64,000 bases of DNA from Micrococcus terreus (GTDB lineage Bacteria > Actinomycetota > Actinomycetes > Actinomycetales > Micrococcaceae): assembly GCF_900116905.1 (NCBI RefSeq), contig NZ_FPCG01000011.1, positions 1 through 64,000 of the forward strand, given 5' to 3'. Of the stretch, positions 32,710 to 41,640 are shown in pieces. The notes beneath the pieces were generated by a model, which ran no database searches, had not been told where the DNA came from, and saw only the letters and a list, made by a program, of their open reading frames with translations. The translations under genes were made by a program, and so were the position numbers. Numbering within the stretch: the stretch's first letter is position 1; every line of letters starts with the position of its first letter.

Positions 32710-33650
32710 GAGGGCATCCGTCCCGACGACGTCGCCTCCGGGGCGGCCGCCGCGCCTTCCAGCGGGGCGAAGAGACCGCTGACGATGCCGACCACGTCCC
32801 GCAGGGCCGGATTCTCCTCCCCGGCCCGCCAGATCATCCGCACCTCCAGGGGCTGGTCAGCGCCCTGGATGGGCAGGAACACCACGCCGTCCGAGGTGAC
32901 GTTGTCCCGCACCGAGTCCATGGTCAGGGCGCATCCCATCTGGGCGCCGACGAGCACCACCTGGGTCCAGGAGTCCGGTGTCGTCTGGGTGACCCGGGGA
33001 ACGAATCCGGCCTGCATGGCCAGCGAGCGCAGCCTATTGGAGAGGGCTGACCCGGAATCCCCCGGCAGGGCGATCCACTGCTCCTCGGCCAGGTCCTTCA
33101 TGCTGACGGTGCTGCGCTGGGCCAGTCGGTGCTGTGCGGGCAGTGCCACCATGACCTGTTCCCGAGCGATCACCCGGGAGGCGATCTCCGCCGGCAGATA
33201 GTCCCACCGGCCGATCACCAGGTCCAGACTCCCGTCCAGCACCCGCTCCAGACCCAGGTGGGAGAACTGCGAGCTGTGCAGTTCCAGGACCACCCCGGGG
33301 CGGCGAGCTCGGACCTGACGGGCCAGCTCGCCGACCTTGCGGTTGATGGAGGCACCGGCGAAGCCCAGCCGCACGCGGCCGATCCGTCCGGCCACGGCAT
33401 CCTGGACCGCGTCGCGGGCCTCCTGGGAGGCGTCCAGCAGCCGCTGGGCAGGTTCCAGCAGGGCTCGTCCGGCCGCGGTGATGCTCACGTGCCGCGTGCT
33501 GCGTTCGAACAGTTCGGCCCCCAGGGAGCGCTCCAGCTGCTTGATGAGTCGGCTCAACGGCGGCTGGGCCATGTTCAGCCGGGCGGCGGCGCGACCGAAG
33601 TGCAGCTCCTCAGCCACCACGAGGAAGGCCTGGGCCTGATGGATGTCCAT
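32706..33650 (-). CDS. LysR-type transcriptional regulator of the CoA-transferase module
   Basis: 314 residues. N-terminal winged HTH (MDIHQAQAFLVVAEELHFGRAAARLNMAQPPLSRLIKQLE) and a two-lobed effector domain (about 90-300). It is divergent from the CaiB-type CoA-transferase at 33764 with a 113-bp shared control region, the standard layout for a LysR activator of the divergent operon. The inducer is probably a dicarboxylate or its CoA ester; this is inference. Confidence 0.92.
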   Translation of the reverse strand: MDIHQAQAFLVVAEELHFGRAAARLNMAQPPLSRLIKQLERSLGAELFERSTRHVSITAAGRALLEPAQRLLDASQEARDAVQDAVAGRIGRVRLGFAGASINRKVGELARQVRARRPGVVLELHSSQFSHLGLERVLDGSLDLVIGRWDYLPAEIASRVIAREQVMVALPAQHRLAQRSTVSMKDLAEEQWIALPGDSGSALSNRLRSLAMQAGFVPRVTQTTPDSWTQVVLVGAQMGCALTMDSVRDNVTSDGVVFLPIQGADQPLEVRMIWRAGEENPALRDVVGIVSGLFAPLEGAAAAPEATSSGRMPS

Positions 33651-33763
33651 GGGATCATTCCACCACAGGTATCAGTTAGTCGAGTAGTTTGTATTGGACA
33701 ACACCTAATGCTGGTGATTGGGTGAACTGAGGCACACCTCTTCCTGACGAGCAAGGACTCCTC

Positions 33764-35026
33764 ATGACCGCACCCTCACCGCAGTCCGGCTCGGCGCCCC
33801 CTGATGCCCTGACCGGCGGGACCGGACCGCTCGCCGGAGTCGTGATCGCTGACTTCAGCCGCGTGCTGGCCGGACCGTACGCCACCATGCTGCTGGCTGA
33901 CATGGGGGCGACGGTGATCAAGGTCGAGAGCCCCGCCGGAGATGACACGCGCACCTGGATCCCCCCGCACCGGGACGGCGTGAGCACCTACTACCTCTCG
34001 GTGAACCGCAACAAGCACTCCGTCGTCCTGGATCTAGCCGACCCGCAGGACCTGGAGACCGCCTACGCCATCATCGACCGGGCAGACGTGTTCGTGGAGA
34101 ACTTCAAGCCCGGCGGCCTGCGCCGCTTCGGCCTGGACGCCGAGTCCGTGGCCGCCCGTTGGCCAGACCTGATCCACGCCTCCATCACCGGGTTCGGCAC
34201 AGCAGGAGGAGCCAACCTGCCCGGCTACGATCTGCTGGCCCAGGCGGTCTCCGGGTTCATGTCCACCACCGGCGACCCCGACCGAGATCCCCAGCGCGCG
34301 GGCGTGGCGATCTTCGATGTCGTCACCGGGCTGCACACCGCCGTGGGCATCCTCGGCGCCCTGATGGAACGGCGCGACTCCGGTCACGGACAGCACCTGG
34401 CCCTGGACCTGTTCTCCTCCGCCCTGTCCGGGCTGGTCAACCAGACCGCCGGATACGCCGCCGCCGGCAACGTCCCGCGGCGGATGGGCAACGACCACCC
34501 CAGCCTCTTCCCCTACGGACCCTTCCCCGCCGCCGACAAGGACCTGATCGTCTGCGTGGGCAACGACTCCCAGTTCCGCCGGCTGGTCACCACCCTCGGC
34601 GTGCCCGAGCTGGCGGAGGACCCGCGGTTCACCACCATGGCTGGCCGCAATGAGCACCGCGACGAACTGCGCCCGCTGCTGGTGCAGGCCCTGTCCGCTG
34701 GGACCGCCGAGCATTGGCATCAGTGCCTGCAGGACGTGGGCGTTCCCTGCGCGCCCATCCTGGGGATCGACGAGGGGGTCCGCTATGCCGAGTCCCTCGG
34801 CCTGGAGCCGATCGTCCAGGTCGGCACCGGAGAGGACACGGTTCCCCTGATCAAGCATCCGGTCACCTACAGCCGCACGCCGGCCACCTACACCCGGCGT
34901 CCCCCCGCCCTCGGTGCGGACCAGCAGTCCGTGCTGGCCTGGATCCAGACCACACCACCCATCGCCGCCGGCAGCGCTGCGGCGGCCTCACCCCGTTCGA
35001 CCCGTTCCACCCAGGAGACGCCATGA
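33764..35026 (+). CDS. Class III CoA-transferase (CaiB/BaiF; probable glutarate CoA-transferase)
   Basis: 420 residues. Signature VVIADFSRVLAGPYATMLLADMGATVIKVESP, GDDTR and FVENFKPGGLRRFGLD containing the catalytic Asp region of family III CoA-transferases. AAGGACTCC precedes ATG 33764. The stop overlaps the ATG of an acyl-CoA dehydrogenase (ATGA). CoA-transferase plus glutaryl-CoA-dehydrogenase-like enzyme is the arrangement of succinyl-CoA:glutarate CoA-transferase with GCDH. Substrate is inference; other dicarboxylates are possible. Confidence 0.9.
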   Translation: MTAPSPQSGSAPPDALTGGTGPLAGVVIADFSRVLAGPYATMLLADMGATVIKVESPAGDDTRTWIPPHRDGVSTYYLSVNRNKHSVVLDLADPQDLETAYAIIDRADVFVENFKPGGLRRFGLDAESVAARWPDLIHASITGFGTAGGANLPGYDLLAQAVSGFMSTTGDPDRDPQRAGVAIFDVVTGLHTAVGILGALMERRDSGHGQHLALDLFSSALSGLVNQTAGYAAAGNVPRRMGNDHPSLFPYGPFPAADKDLIVCVGNDSQFRRLVTTLGVPELAEDPRFTTMAGRNEHRDELRPLLVQALSAGTAEHWHQCLQDVGVPCAPILGIDEGVRYAESLGLEPIVQVGTGEDTVPLIKHPVTYSRTPATYTRRPPALGADQQSVLAWIQTTPPIAAGSAAAASPRSTRSTQETP

Positions 35027-36246
35027 GCACCCAGCCCCTGCCCACCACCGCGGTGATCGACCACCCGGACTTCTTCGACCTGGACTCCTCCCTGACCGAG
35101 GACGAGCGAGCCCTGCGGGACAAGGTCCGCGCCTTCGGACAGCAGCAGGTGGAGCCGATCATCAACGAGTGGTGGGAAAAGGCCGAGTTCCCCACGCCGC
35201 TGATCCCCGGTCTGGCCGAGCTGGGCATCATCGGCACCTTCATCCCGGGCTACGGCTGCCCCGGGCTCTCCCGCAAGGGTGCGGGCATGGTGGCCCGGGA
35301 GATGGGCCGGATCGACGGTTCGGTGAACACCTTCCTGGGTGTGCACTCCAACCTGTGCATGGGAAGCATCTACATGCTGGGCAACGAGGAGCAGCGTCAG
35401 CGCTGGCTCCCGCCGATGTCCCGCCTGGAGAAGACCGGCGCCTTCGCCCTGACCGAACCGGACCACGGCTCGGACTCGGTCTCCCTGGAGACCTCCGCCC
35501 GCCGCGATGGCGAGCACTGGATCCTCAACGGGCACAAGAGGTGGATCGGCAATGGCCACGCGGCGGACGTCGTCGTGATCTATGCCCGGGACGAGGCCGA
35601 CGCCCAGGTGAAGGCGTTCGTGCTGGAGAAGAACGAGGACGGCACCTACCCGGAGGGCTACCGCCCCGAGGTGATCACCGGGAAGTTCGGCAAGCGCGCG
35701 ATCCTGCAGGCCGACATCGTGATCGAGGGGCTGCGCATCCCGGAGGAGAACCGCCTGGAGCAGTGCGAGAGCTTCGCCGGGGTGAACCGGGTGCTCAAGG
35801 CCACTCGCGGCGGGGCCTCCTGGGAGGCGCTGGGCCACGGCATGGCCGCCTTCGAGATCGCCTCCCGCTACGCCCTGGAGAGGGAGCAGTTCGGCGGTCC
35901 GCTGGCCGGATACCAGCTGGTCCAGGAGAAGCTGGCGACCATGCTCTCCGATCTGACCACCATGCAGCTGATGTGCAACCGGATGGCCGAGATGGCCGAG
36001 GCGGACACCCTGACCGCCGCGCAGGCCTCCCTGGTGAAGATGACCACCTCACGCAAGGCGCTGGCCATGTGCCGTGAGGCCCGGGACATGCTCGGCGGCA
36101 ACGGCATGCTGCTGGAGCGGCACATCGGCCGACATCTGACGGACATGGAGGTCATCTCCACCTACGAGGGCACCGACTCCATGCAGGCGCTGATCGTGGG
36201 ACGTGAGATCACCGGGATCTCCGCGTTCACCCGCTCCCGGCGCTGA
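35023..36246 (+). CDS. gcdH: Acyl-CoA dehydrogenase (glutaryl-CoA dehydrogenase-like)
   Basis: 407 residues from ATG 35023 (GGAGACGCC upstream). FAD-dependent fold with FALTEPDHGSDSVSLET (FAD/substrate loop), GHKRWIGNGHAADVVVIYA, LEREQFGGPLAGYQLVQEKLA, and the catalytic glutamate in TYEGTDSMQALIVGREITG. The GNG and YEGT features fit the glutaryl-CoA dehydrogenase branch, which oxidises and decarboxylates glutaryl-CoA to crotonyl-CoA. Translationally coupled to the CoA-transferase. A hairpin repeat follows the stop. Confidence 0.88.
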   Translation: MSTQPLPTTAVIDHPDFFDLDSSLTEDERALRDKVRAFGQQQVEPIINEWWEKAEFPTPLIPGLAELGIIGTFIPGYGCPGLSRKGAGMVAREMGRIDGSVNTFLGVHSNLCMGSIYMLGNEEQRQRWLPPMSRLEKTGAFALTEPDHGSDSVSLETSARRDGEHWILNGHKRWIGNGHAADVVVIYARDEADAQVKAFVLEKNEDGTYPEGYRPEVITGKFGKRAILQADIVIEGLRIPEENRLEQCESFAGVNRVLKATRGGASWEALGHGMAAFEIASRYALEREQFGGPLAGYQLVQEKLATMLSDLTTMQLMCNRMAEMAEADTLTAAQASLVKMTTSRKALAMCREARDMLGGNGMLLERHIGRHLTDMEVISTYEGTDSMQALIVGREITGISAFTRSRR

Positions 36247-36278
36247 TCCGCCCGGCTGTTCCGACCGACTGTCCCGCC

Positions 36279-36332
36279 GAGCCAGAAGCAGTGGTGACCA
36301 TCGCGGCTGATGCCCGCCACTGCTTCCGGCTC
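36279..36332. repeat. Hairpin repeat copy 1 (REP-like)
   Basis: A 16-base stem (GAGCCAGAAGCAGTGG / CCACTGCTTCCGGCTC, 15 of 16 paired) around a 22-base loop. It shares the arm CCAGAAG-AGTGG/CCACTGCTTC and the loop word TGATG with the hairpin at 37650-37697. It may also terminate gcdH transcription. Confidence 0.7.
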
Positions 36333-36376
36333 GACACCCCTCGCCAGGCCCCGGGCCGAGGCGGCAGGCTGGGGGG

Positions 36377-37648
36377 ATGAGCGAGCTCCCGGACACCCCG
36401 AACGCCCCCGCCGCCGGCACCGACCATGCGGCCCTGGCGGTGATCGGCAGCGGTCCAGCAGGGGTCAGCGCCGTCCGCGCCTACCTGGACGCCGGCGGCC
36501 CAGGTCCCGTGGTGATGCTGACCTCGGACTCCGATCTGCCCTATGAGCGGCCGCCCCTGTCCAAGGAGGTGCTGGCCGGGCACGCCCCCGCCGAGGGCCA
36601 GCCGATCCAGGGCAAGGGCCTGCCGGACGGTGTGGAGCTGCGCCGCGACACCACGGTCACGGACGTGGACCTGCAGGCGCACACCCTGCAGGCCGGCGGG
36701 GATCGGCTGGGCTTCGACCGGCTCATCGTGGCCGCCGGGGCCTCACCCCACCCCCTGCCCACCGCCGAGCCGGACGCGGAGATCCACCTGCTGCGCTCAC
36801 TCGACCATGCCCAGCGCCTGGTGACCTCGGCGCAGCACGCGCGCTCCGCCGTCGTGATCGGCTCCGGCTTCATCGGCTGTGAGGCCGCCGCCTCACTGGC
36901 CCGGCGCGGCATCCAGACCACCCTGGTCAGCACGGAGGAGGCGCCCCAGCTGAAGCGGCTGGGCCGCCAGGCCGCCGAGAAGATCACCCAGTGGCTGGTG
37001 GGGCTGGGGGTGGAGGTGCGCACCGGCGTGCGCGTCTCCGGCGTGCAGGCTCCGCGCACCGTCCACCTGGACGACGGCATCACCCTCTCCCCGGACCTGG
37101 TCCTGGCCGCGGTGGGTGTCACCCCGGGCGGTGGACTGCTGGAGGGGACCGAGGTGATGGTCCATGAGGGCCGCGTGGTGGCCGATGAGTTCCTGCTCGC
37201 CGTGCCCGGCGTCTGGGTGGCCGGTGACACCGCCCGCGCCCATCACGGCCTGGCCGGACGGCCGCTGCCGGTGGAGCATTGGGGAGATGCCCTGGCCATG
37301 GGCGAGATCGCCGGCTTCAATGCGGCGCAGGACGCCCAGGGGCACGACGACGGCGCCCGGGCCTGGGAGACCATCCCCGGCTTCTGGAGCACGATCGGTG
37401 AGCACACCATCAAGCACTCGGCCTGGGGCGACGGCTTCGAGAGCGTGGAGTGGGTGGAGCGCACCGGCGGGTTCACCGCCTGGTATGGCGATGCCGAGGG
37501 CCGTCTGGTGGGGATGCTGACCTACAACGCGGACGACGACTATGAGCGTGGACAGGCGCTGCTGGAGGCCGGAGCCACCGTGACGGAGGCCGCCGCCGGT
37601 GACCGACCGGAGTCGGACGGAGACGGAGCGGGCGAGGCCGCTGAATAA
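36377..37648 (+). CDS. FAD-dependent NAD(P)H:ferredoxin-type reductase
   Basis: 423 residues. Rubredoxin/putidaredoxin-reductase class: N-terminal FAD site VIGSGPAGVSAVRAY, PYERPPLSKEVL, second dinucleotide fold VVIGSGFIGCEAAASLARRG, and GVWVAGDTA near the isoalloxazine. The C-terminal dimer domain contains EHWGDALAMGE. Transfers electrons from NAD(P)H to a small redox protein for an oxygenase or P450; no partner gene is adjacent. The gene is bracketed by two copies of the same hairpin repeat. Confidence 0.88.
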   Translation: MSELPDTPNAPAAGTDHAALAVIGSGPAGVSAVRAYLDAGGPGPVVMLTSDSDLPYERPPLSKEVLAGHAPAEGQPIQGKGLPDGVELRRDTTVTDVDLQAHTLQAGGDRLGFDRLIVAAGASPHPLPTAEPDAEIHLLRSLDHAQRLVTSAQHARSAVVIGSGFIGCEAAASLARRGIQTTLVSTEEAPQLKRLGRQAAEKITQWLVGLGVEVRTGVRVSGVQAPRTVHLDDGITLSPDLVLAAVGVTPGGGLLEGTEVMVHEGRVVADEFLLAVPGVWVAGDTARAHHGLAGRPLPVEHWGDALAMGEIAGFNAAQDAQGHDDGARAWETIPGFWSTIGEHTIKHSAWGDGFESVEWVERTGGFTAWYGDAEGRLVGMLTYNADDDYERGQALLEAGATVTEAAAGDRPESDGDGAGEAAE

Positions 37649-37649
37649 G

Positions 37650-37697
37650 CCAGAAGAAGTGGCGGCCTTGGTGCCTGATGGCCGCCACTGCTTCTGG
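37650..37697. repeat. Hairpin repeat copy 2 (REP-like)
   Basis: An 18-base stem (CCAGAAGAAGTGGCGGCC / GGCCGCCACTGCTTCTGG, 17 of 18 paired) with a 12-base loop. It begins one base after the reductase stop codon and is homologous in arms and loop to the copy at 36279-36332. Confidence 0.7.
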
Positions 37698-37731
37698 ATG
37701 AACGGAGCCGGAACGGTCCAGACGCGCAACG

Positions 37732-37767
37732 GCCCCCGCGGAACAGTGTGAGCTGTTCGGCGGGGGC
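37732..37767. terminator. Hairpin terminator
   Basis: A 15-base stem (GCCCCCGCGGAACAG / CTGTTCGGCGGGGGC, one G:G mismatch) with a TGTGAG loop, between the convergent reductase and NlpC/P60 genes. Confidence 0.85.
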
Positions 37768-37797
37768 TGCTGTACGGCGTGAGACGGTGCGTCCGGA

Positions 37798-38571
37798 TCA
37801 GTACCGGGCGGCGGTGCCCAGCATGTTGGTGGGGTTGTAGTCCACCGCGGTCAGGGAGACGCCGGTGACGGGGTTGCGTGCGTGGGCGATCTGGCCGTCG
37901 CCCACGTACATGGCCACGTGGTAGATGCCGGAGGCCGAGCCGTTGTTGGACCAGAACACCAGGTCGCCCACCTGCAGGTTGTCCAGGGAGACGTACTGGC
38001 TGGCGCCGGTGTACTGGGCGCCGGAGCCACGCGGGATGGACTTGCCGGCGGCGGCGAACGCCTGCTGGGTCAGGCCCGAGCAGTCGAAGCCGTACGGTCC
38101 GTTGCCGCCCCAGCTGTAGTAGGTGTTCGGGTCGGTGGCCTTGGCGGTGGCGTAGTTCGCGGCCACGGCGTTCGCACCGGTGGCGGTGGAGGCCGTGGTG
38201 TAGGAGGCACGCTGGATACCGGTGCCCAGGGAGACGCCACCGGTGGAGCCCGAGTAGCTGGTGGACGCGGTGGTCCCCGTGGAACCGGCGTAAGTGGAGC
38301 CGGAGGTTCCGGTGGAGGTGGAGGCTGCAGTCGAGGTGGAGGCGCTGCGGGTGGTCTCGCCGCTGTAGCTCCAGGTGTTCTGCTGGGAGTAGCTCGAGCT
38401 CGAGACGGCGGCATCGTTGGCGGCGGCCGGTGCCACGCCGGCGATCGTTGCTCCGGCCAGCGTGGCCAGGCCTGCGGCTCCGGCGGCCAGGGAACGGCCA
38501 CGGCGGGAACGGGCGGCAGACTGGGCTGCGGCCTCGGCCTGGATGCGTGCACGACGGGTGGGGTAAGTCAT
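37798..38571 (-). CDS. Secreted NlpC/P60 (C40) peptidoglycan endopeptidase
   Basis: 257 residues from ATG 38571. An Arg-rich signal peptide (MTYPTRRARIQAEAAAQ ... GVAPAAA) is followed by a Ser/Thr-rich linker (about 55-125) and a C-terminal C40 domain with catalytic Cys164 in YGFDCSGLTQQAF, then YHVAMYVGDG and IAHARNP. It cleaves peptide stems of peptidoglycan outside the cell. No LysM or SH3 wall-binding domain is present; the low-complexity linker may serve instead. AAGGTGA lies ahead of the start. Confidence 0.92.
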   Translation of the reverse strand: MTYPTRRARIQAEAAAQSAARSRRGRSLAAGAAGLATLAGATIAGVAPAAANDAAVSSSSYSQQNTWSYSGETTRSASTSTAASTSTGTSGSTYAGSTGTTASTSYSGSTGGVSLGTGIQRASYTTASTATGANAVAANYATAKATDPNTYYSWGGNGPYGFDCSGLTQQAFAAAGKSIPRGSGAQYTGASQYVSLDNLQVGDLVFWSNNGSASGIYHVAMYVGDGQIAHARNPVTGVSLTAVDYNPTNMLGTAARY

Positions 38572-38924
38572 GGGAATGATCACCTTGATAGACAACGGAT
38601 GGTCGTTCTGGGCGGCCTGACGGCGCAGTGCTGACAGTCGTCGGGTCCGCCCTGAGGCAGTACCACTCCGCGTTACCAGAACGTGATCTACGGTGACATG
38701 TCTGTTATCGATTCGCAACACTTGGCGACGCCTGGTGGAACCCTGAGTGTCGCCTGACAACCGCGATTCCACGACGGATCGAGGTGCCCGACCCTACACG
38801 CCGAGCCCGTGCGTGACCATTTCGTGATCTTTGTCATGGTTCGTCGGCCAGCTCGTCCCCTCTGCCGAAACCAGTACCCGGGACGACCATTGCGCACTCC
38901 GGCACCCCCTGCTCAGATGAGCAG
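38572..38924. other. Divergent 353-bp control region of the NlpC/P60 gene
   Basis: No gene seen. On the minus strand it has several GTNAC words (GTCACCG, GTAGATCACGTT, GGTAACGCGG, about 38670-38700 and 38810-38830), reminiscent of the MtrA sites often found ahead of actinobacterial wall-hydrolase and rpf genes. I looked for the c-di-AMP (ydaO) riboswitch common ahead of such genes and did not find its conserved blocks. Confidence 0.35.
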
Positions 38925-40598
38925 ATGGAACAGACTGCCCCCACCACCCTGCGCGCTGACGTGATCGTGGTCGGCGCCGGTCTGGCGGGCCTCGTCGCCG
39001 CCACCGAGGCCGCCGACGCCGGCCGCTCAGTCCTCCTGATCGACCAGGAAGGGGAGCAGTCTCTGGGCGCACAGGCGCACTGGTCCCTGGGCGGCCTGTT
39101 CATGGTGGACACCCCTGAGCAGCGCCGCCTCGGCGTGAAGGACTCCCTGGAGTTGGCCCACCAGGACTGGTTCGGCAGCGCCCAGTTCGACCGCCCCGAG
39201 GACCACTGGCCCCGCGCCTGGGCCGAGGCCTACCTGGACTTCGCCGCCGGCGAGAAGCGGGCATGGCTGCGCGAGATGGGCCATCGCATCTTCCCCGTGG
39301 TCGGCTGGGCCGAGCGCGGGGACGGCACCTCCACCGGCCACGGCAACTCGGTCCCGCGCTTCCACATCACCTGGGGCACCGGTCCTGGAGTGGTGGAGCC
39401 CTTCGAGCGCCGTCTCCGGCAGGCCCACGACGACGGCCGCGTCACCTTCGCCTTCCGGCACCGGGTGGACGCCCTCCTCCGGGAGGAGGGGGCCGTCGTC
39501 GGGGTGGCGGGGACGGTCCTGGCACCCGACGATGCACCGCGCGGGACGGCGACCAACCGGACTGCCGTGCGGGACTTCGAGGCGCGCGGGCAGGCGGTGA
39601 TCGTGACGAGCGGTGGGATCGGCGGCGACCTGGACCTGGTGCGCCGTGCCTGGCCGGAGCGGCTGGGGACCCCGCCTCAGACCATGGTGGCGGGCGTGCC
39701 GGCGCATGTGGACGGACGGATGCTGGGGATCAGCGTGGAGGCCGGGGCGAGGGTGATCAACCCGGATCGGATGTGGCACTACGTGGAGGGTCTGCGCAAC
39801 TGGGATCCGGTGTGGGAGAACCACGGGATCCGGATCCTGCCGGGCCCGTCGTCGCTGTGGCTGGACGCGGCGGGGAACCGACTGCCCGCGCCGTACTACC
39901 CCGGGTTCGACACCCTGGGTACGCTGCGCCACCTGCGCGGCACGGGCTACGACTACTCGTGGTTCGTGCTGACGCAGAAGATCATCGAGAAGGAGTTCGC
40001 CCTCTCCGGGTCCGAGCAGAACCCAGATCTGACCGGGCGTGACGTGAAGCTGCTGGGGCAGCGGCTGAAGAAGGGCGCCCCGGGTCCGGTGGAGGCCTTC
40101 AAGCGGCACGGGCAGGACTTCGTGGTGGCCGAGACCGTGGAGCAGCTGGTGGCCGGGATGAACGAGGTGGCCGACGCTGATGCGCCGCGACTGGAGGTCG
40201 GAGCAGTGCGTGAGCTGATCGAGGCGCGCGACCGGGAGATGGGCAACCGCTTCACCAAGGACGCCCAGGTCACGGCCCTGCGCGGGGCACGGTCCTACCT
40301 GGGTGACCGGCTGATCCGGGTGGCCACACCGCACCGACTGCTGGATCCGAAGGCCGGGCCGTTGATCGCGGTGCGGCTGAACATCCTCTCGCGCAAGACC
40401 CTCGGCGGACTGGAGACCGACCTGCAGGGGCGGTGCCTGGGACCGGACGGTGCCGTGGTGCCCGGACTGTACGCCGCGGGCGAGGTCGCGGGGTTCGGCG
40501 GTGGCGGGATGATGGGCTACAACGCGCTGGAGGGCACGTTCCTGGGCGGCTGCCTGTTCTCCGGGCGGGTGGCCGGGCGCGCTGCGGCGGCACTCTGA
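38925..40598 (+). CDS. FAD-binding dehydrogenase (KstD/fumarate reductase flavoprotein-like)
   Basis: 557 residues. N-terminal ADVIVVGAGLAGLVAATEAADAGRSVLLID is the FAD dinucleotide motif; the C-terminal PGLYAAGEVAGFGGGGMMGYNALEGTFLGGCLFSGRVAG is the matching FAD-binding end of the fumarate reductase/3-ketosteroid dehydrogenase superfamily. The cap domain between is typical in size. It lacks a haem domain and a partner subunit, so a soluble flavin dehydrogenase is most likely. Substrate unknown. A strong terminator follows. Confidence 0.88.
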   Translation: MEQTAPTTLRADVIVVGAGLAGLVAATEAADAGRSVLLIDQEGEQSLGAQAHWSLGGLFMVDTPEQRRLGVKDSLELAHQDWFGSAQFDRPEDHWPRAWAEAYLDFAAGEKRAWLREMGHRIFPVVGWAERGDGTSTGHGNSVPRFHITWGTGPGVVEPFERRLRQAHDDGRVTFAFRHRVDALLREEGAVVGVAGTVLAPDDAPRGTATNRTAVRDFEARGQAVIVTSGGIGGDLDLVRRAWPERLGTPPQTMVAGVPAHVDGRMLGISVEAGARVINPDRMWHYVEGLRNWDPVWENHGIRILPGPSSLWLDAAGNRLPAPYYPGFDTLGTLRHLRGTGYDYSWFVLTQKIIEKEFALSGSEQNPDLTGRDVKLLGQRLKKGAPGPVEAFKRHGQDFVVAETVEQLVAGMNEVADADAPRLEVGAVRELIEARDREMGNRFTKDAQVTALRGARSYLGDRLIRVATPHRLLDPKAGPLIAVRLNILSRKTLGGLETDLQGRCLGPDGAVVPGLYAAGEVAGFGGGGMMGYNALEGTFLGGCLFSGRVAGRAAAAL

Positions 40599-40605
40599 CG
40601 AAACG

Positions 40606-40663
40606 CACCCCCGCCCCGGAAACCCACCGCCCCGTGGCGCGGTGACGTTCCGGGGCGGGGGTG
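40606..40663. terminator. Large hairpin terminator
   Basis: A perfect 16-bp outer stem (CACCCCCGCCCCGGAA and its complement) with a shorter inner hairpin (CACCGC/GCGGTG), between two convergent genes. Confidence 0.88.
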
Positions 40664-40690
40664 AAGAACGGCGGGGTCGGCCGGGCGGGG

Positions 40691-41632
40691 TCAGTCCGCG
40701 GTGACCACGACCTTGCCAGCGGCGTGGCCGCTCTCCACGGCGGCGACCGCCTGGGCGGCGTCGTCGAGCGCGAATCGCTGTGTGATCACGGGAGCGAACC
40801 GCCCGTCCGCCACCAGCTGGGCGACCTGGGTGTAGACCTCCGTGGTGCGACGGCGAATGACCCCGGATCCGCCGAGCTGTGCGGCCTGGGCGGGGTCGGC
40901 CACACTGCGGATGGCACCGGGGATGCGCAGCAGGGCGGCGGCCGAGCGCAGGGTCTCCCCGCCCACAGAGTCGATGACCGCGTCCACCCCATGGGATCCG
41001 TGCGAACCCTGGCGCCGCACGGCGGTCTCCCAGTCCTGGTGACGGTCCACCGGGATGCCGCCGAGAGACTCGATCAGCTCGGCCTTCTGCGCGGAGGCCA
41101 GTCCCAGCACGGTCAGACCCCGGTCCCGGGCCATCTGGAGGACGCACGTCCCCACGCCGCCCCCGGCACCGAGCACCAGCACCGTGGCACCGGCCGGGAG
41201 GTCCAGCTCGTCCAGGGCGTCGTACGCCGTGCCGCCGGCCACGGGGAGGCAGGCGGCCTGCTCGTCGGACACGCCCTCCGGCGTCCTGGTGGTGCCTGCC
41301 GCGTCCAGCAGGACGTGGGATGCCAGCGCCCCGGTGCCGGCCGCCGTCGGGCCGAAGACCCGGTCCCCCACGCTGACGTGACCCACTCCCTCACCGAGCT
41401 CCACCACCACGCCGGCGGCCTCGCGCCCCACGGCCATGGGGAACTGCACCGGGATGCTGCCCTGGCGGTCCCCGTTGCGCACCTTGATGTCCGCGGGGTT
41501 CACGCCGGCGGCGGTCATCCGGATCAGCACCTGTCCGGGGCCGGGCCGCGGGGTGGGGACGGTGAGGTGCTCAAGGACCTCGGGGCCGCCGTAGCGCTGG
41601 AAGCCGAACAGGCTCATCTGCTGGGTGTCCAT
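40691..41632 (-). CDS. Quinone oxidoreductase-like MDR protein (zeta-crystallin type)
   Basis: 313 residues from ATG 41632. Zinc-free medium-chain dehydrogenase: MTAAGVNPADIKVRNG, FPMAVGREAAGVVVELGEGV, VLVLGAGGGVGTCVLQMAR (NADP site) and GGTAYDALDELDLPAG. No structural zinc cysteines. Reduces quinones or enones with NADPH. It lies 8 nt downstream of the ABC-F gene on the same strand and probably shares its transcript. Confidence 0.9.
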   Translation of the reverse strand: MDTQQMSLFGFQRYGGPEVLEHLTVPTPRPGPGQVLIRMTAAGVNPADIKVRNGDRQGSIPVQFPMAVGREAAGVVVELGEGVGHVSVGDRVFGPTAAGTGALASHVLLDAAGTTRTPEGVSDEQAACLPVAGGTAYDALDELDLPAGATVLVLGAGGGVGTCVLQMARDRGLTVLGLASAQKAELIESLGGIPVDRHQDWETAVRRQGSHGSHGVDAVIDSVGGETLRSAAALLRIPGAIRSVADPAQAAQLGGSGVIRRRTTEVYTQVAQLVADGRFAPVITQRFALDDAAQAVAAVESGHAAGKVVVTAD

Positions 41633-41640
41633 AGGTCCAG

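Noticed and set aside
36279-37697. Treating the two hairpins only as ordinary terminators
   Set aside because: Arms and loop are homologous between the two sites, which chance terminators would not be; listed as a repeat with possible terminator action.
38572-38924. c-di-AMP (ydaO) riboswitch ahead of the NlpC/P60 gene
   Set aside because: This is a common arrangement in actinobacteria, but the conserved purine-rich blocks are not present in this leader.
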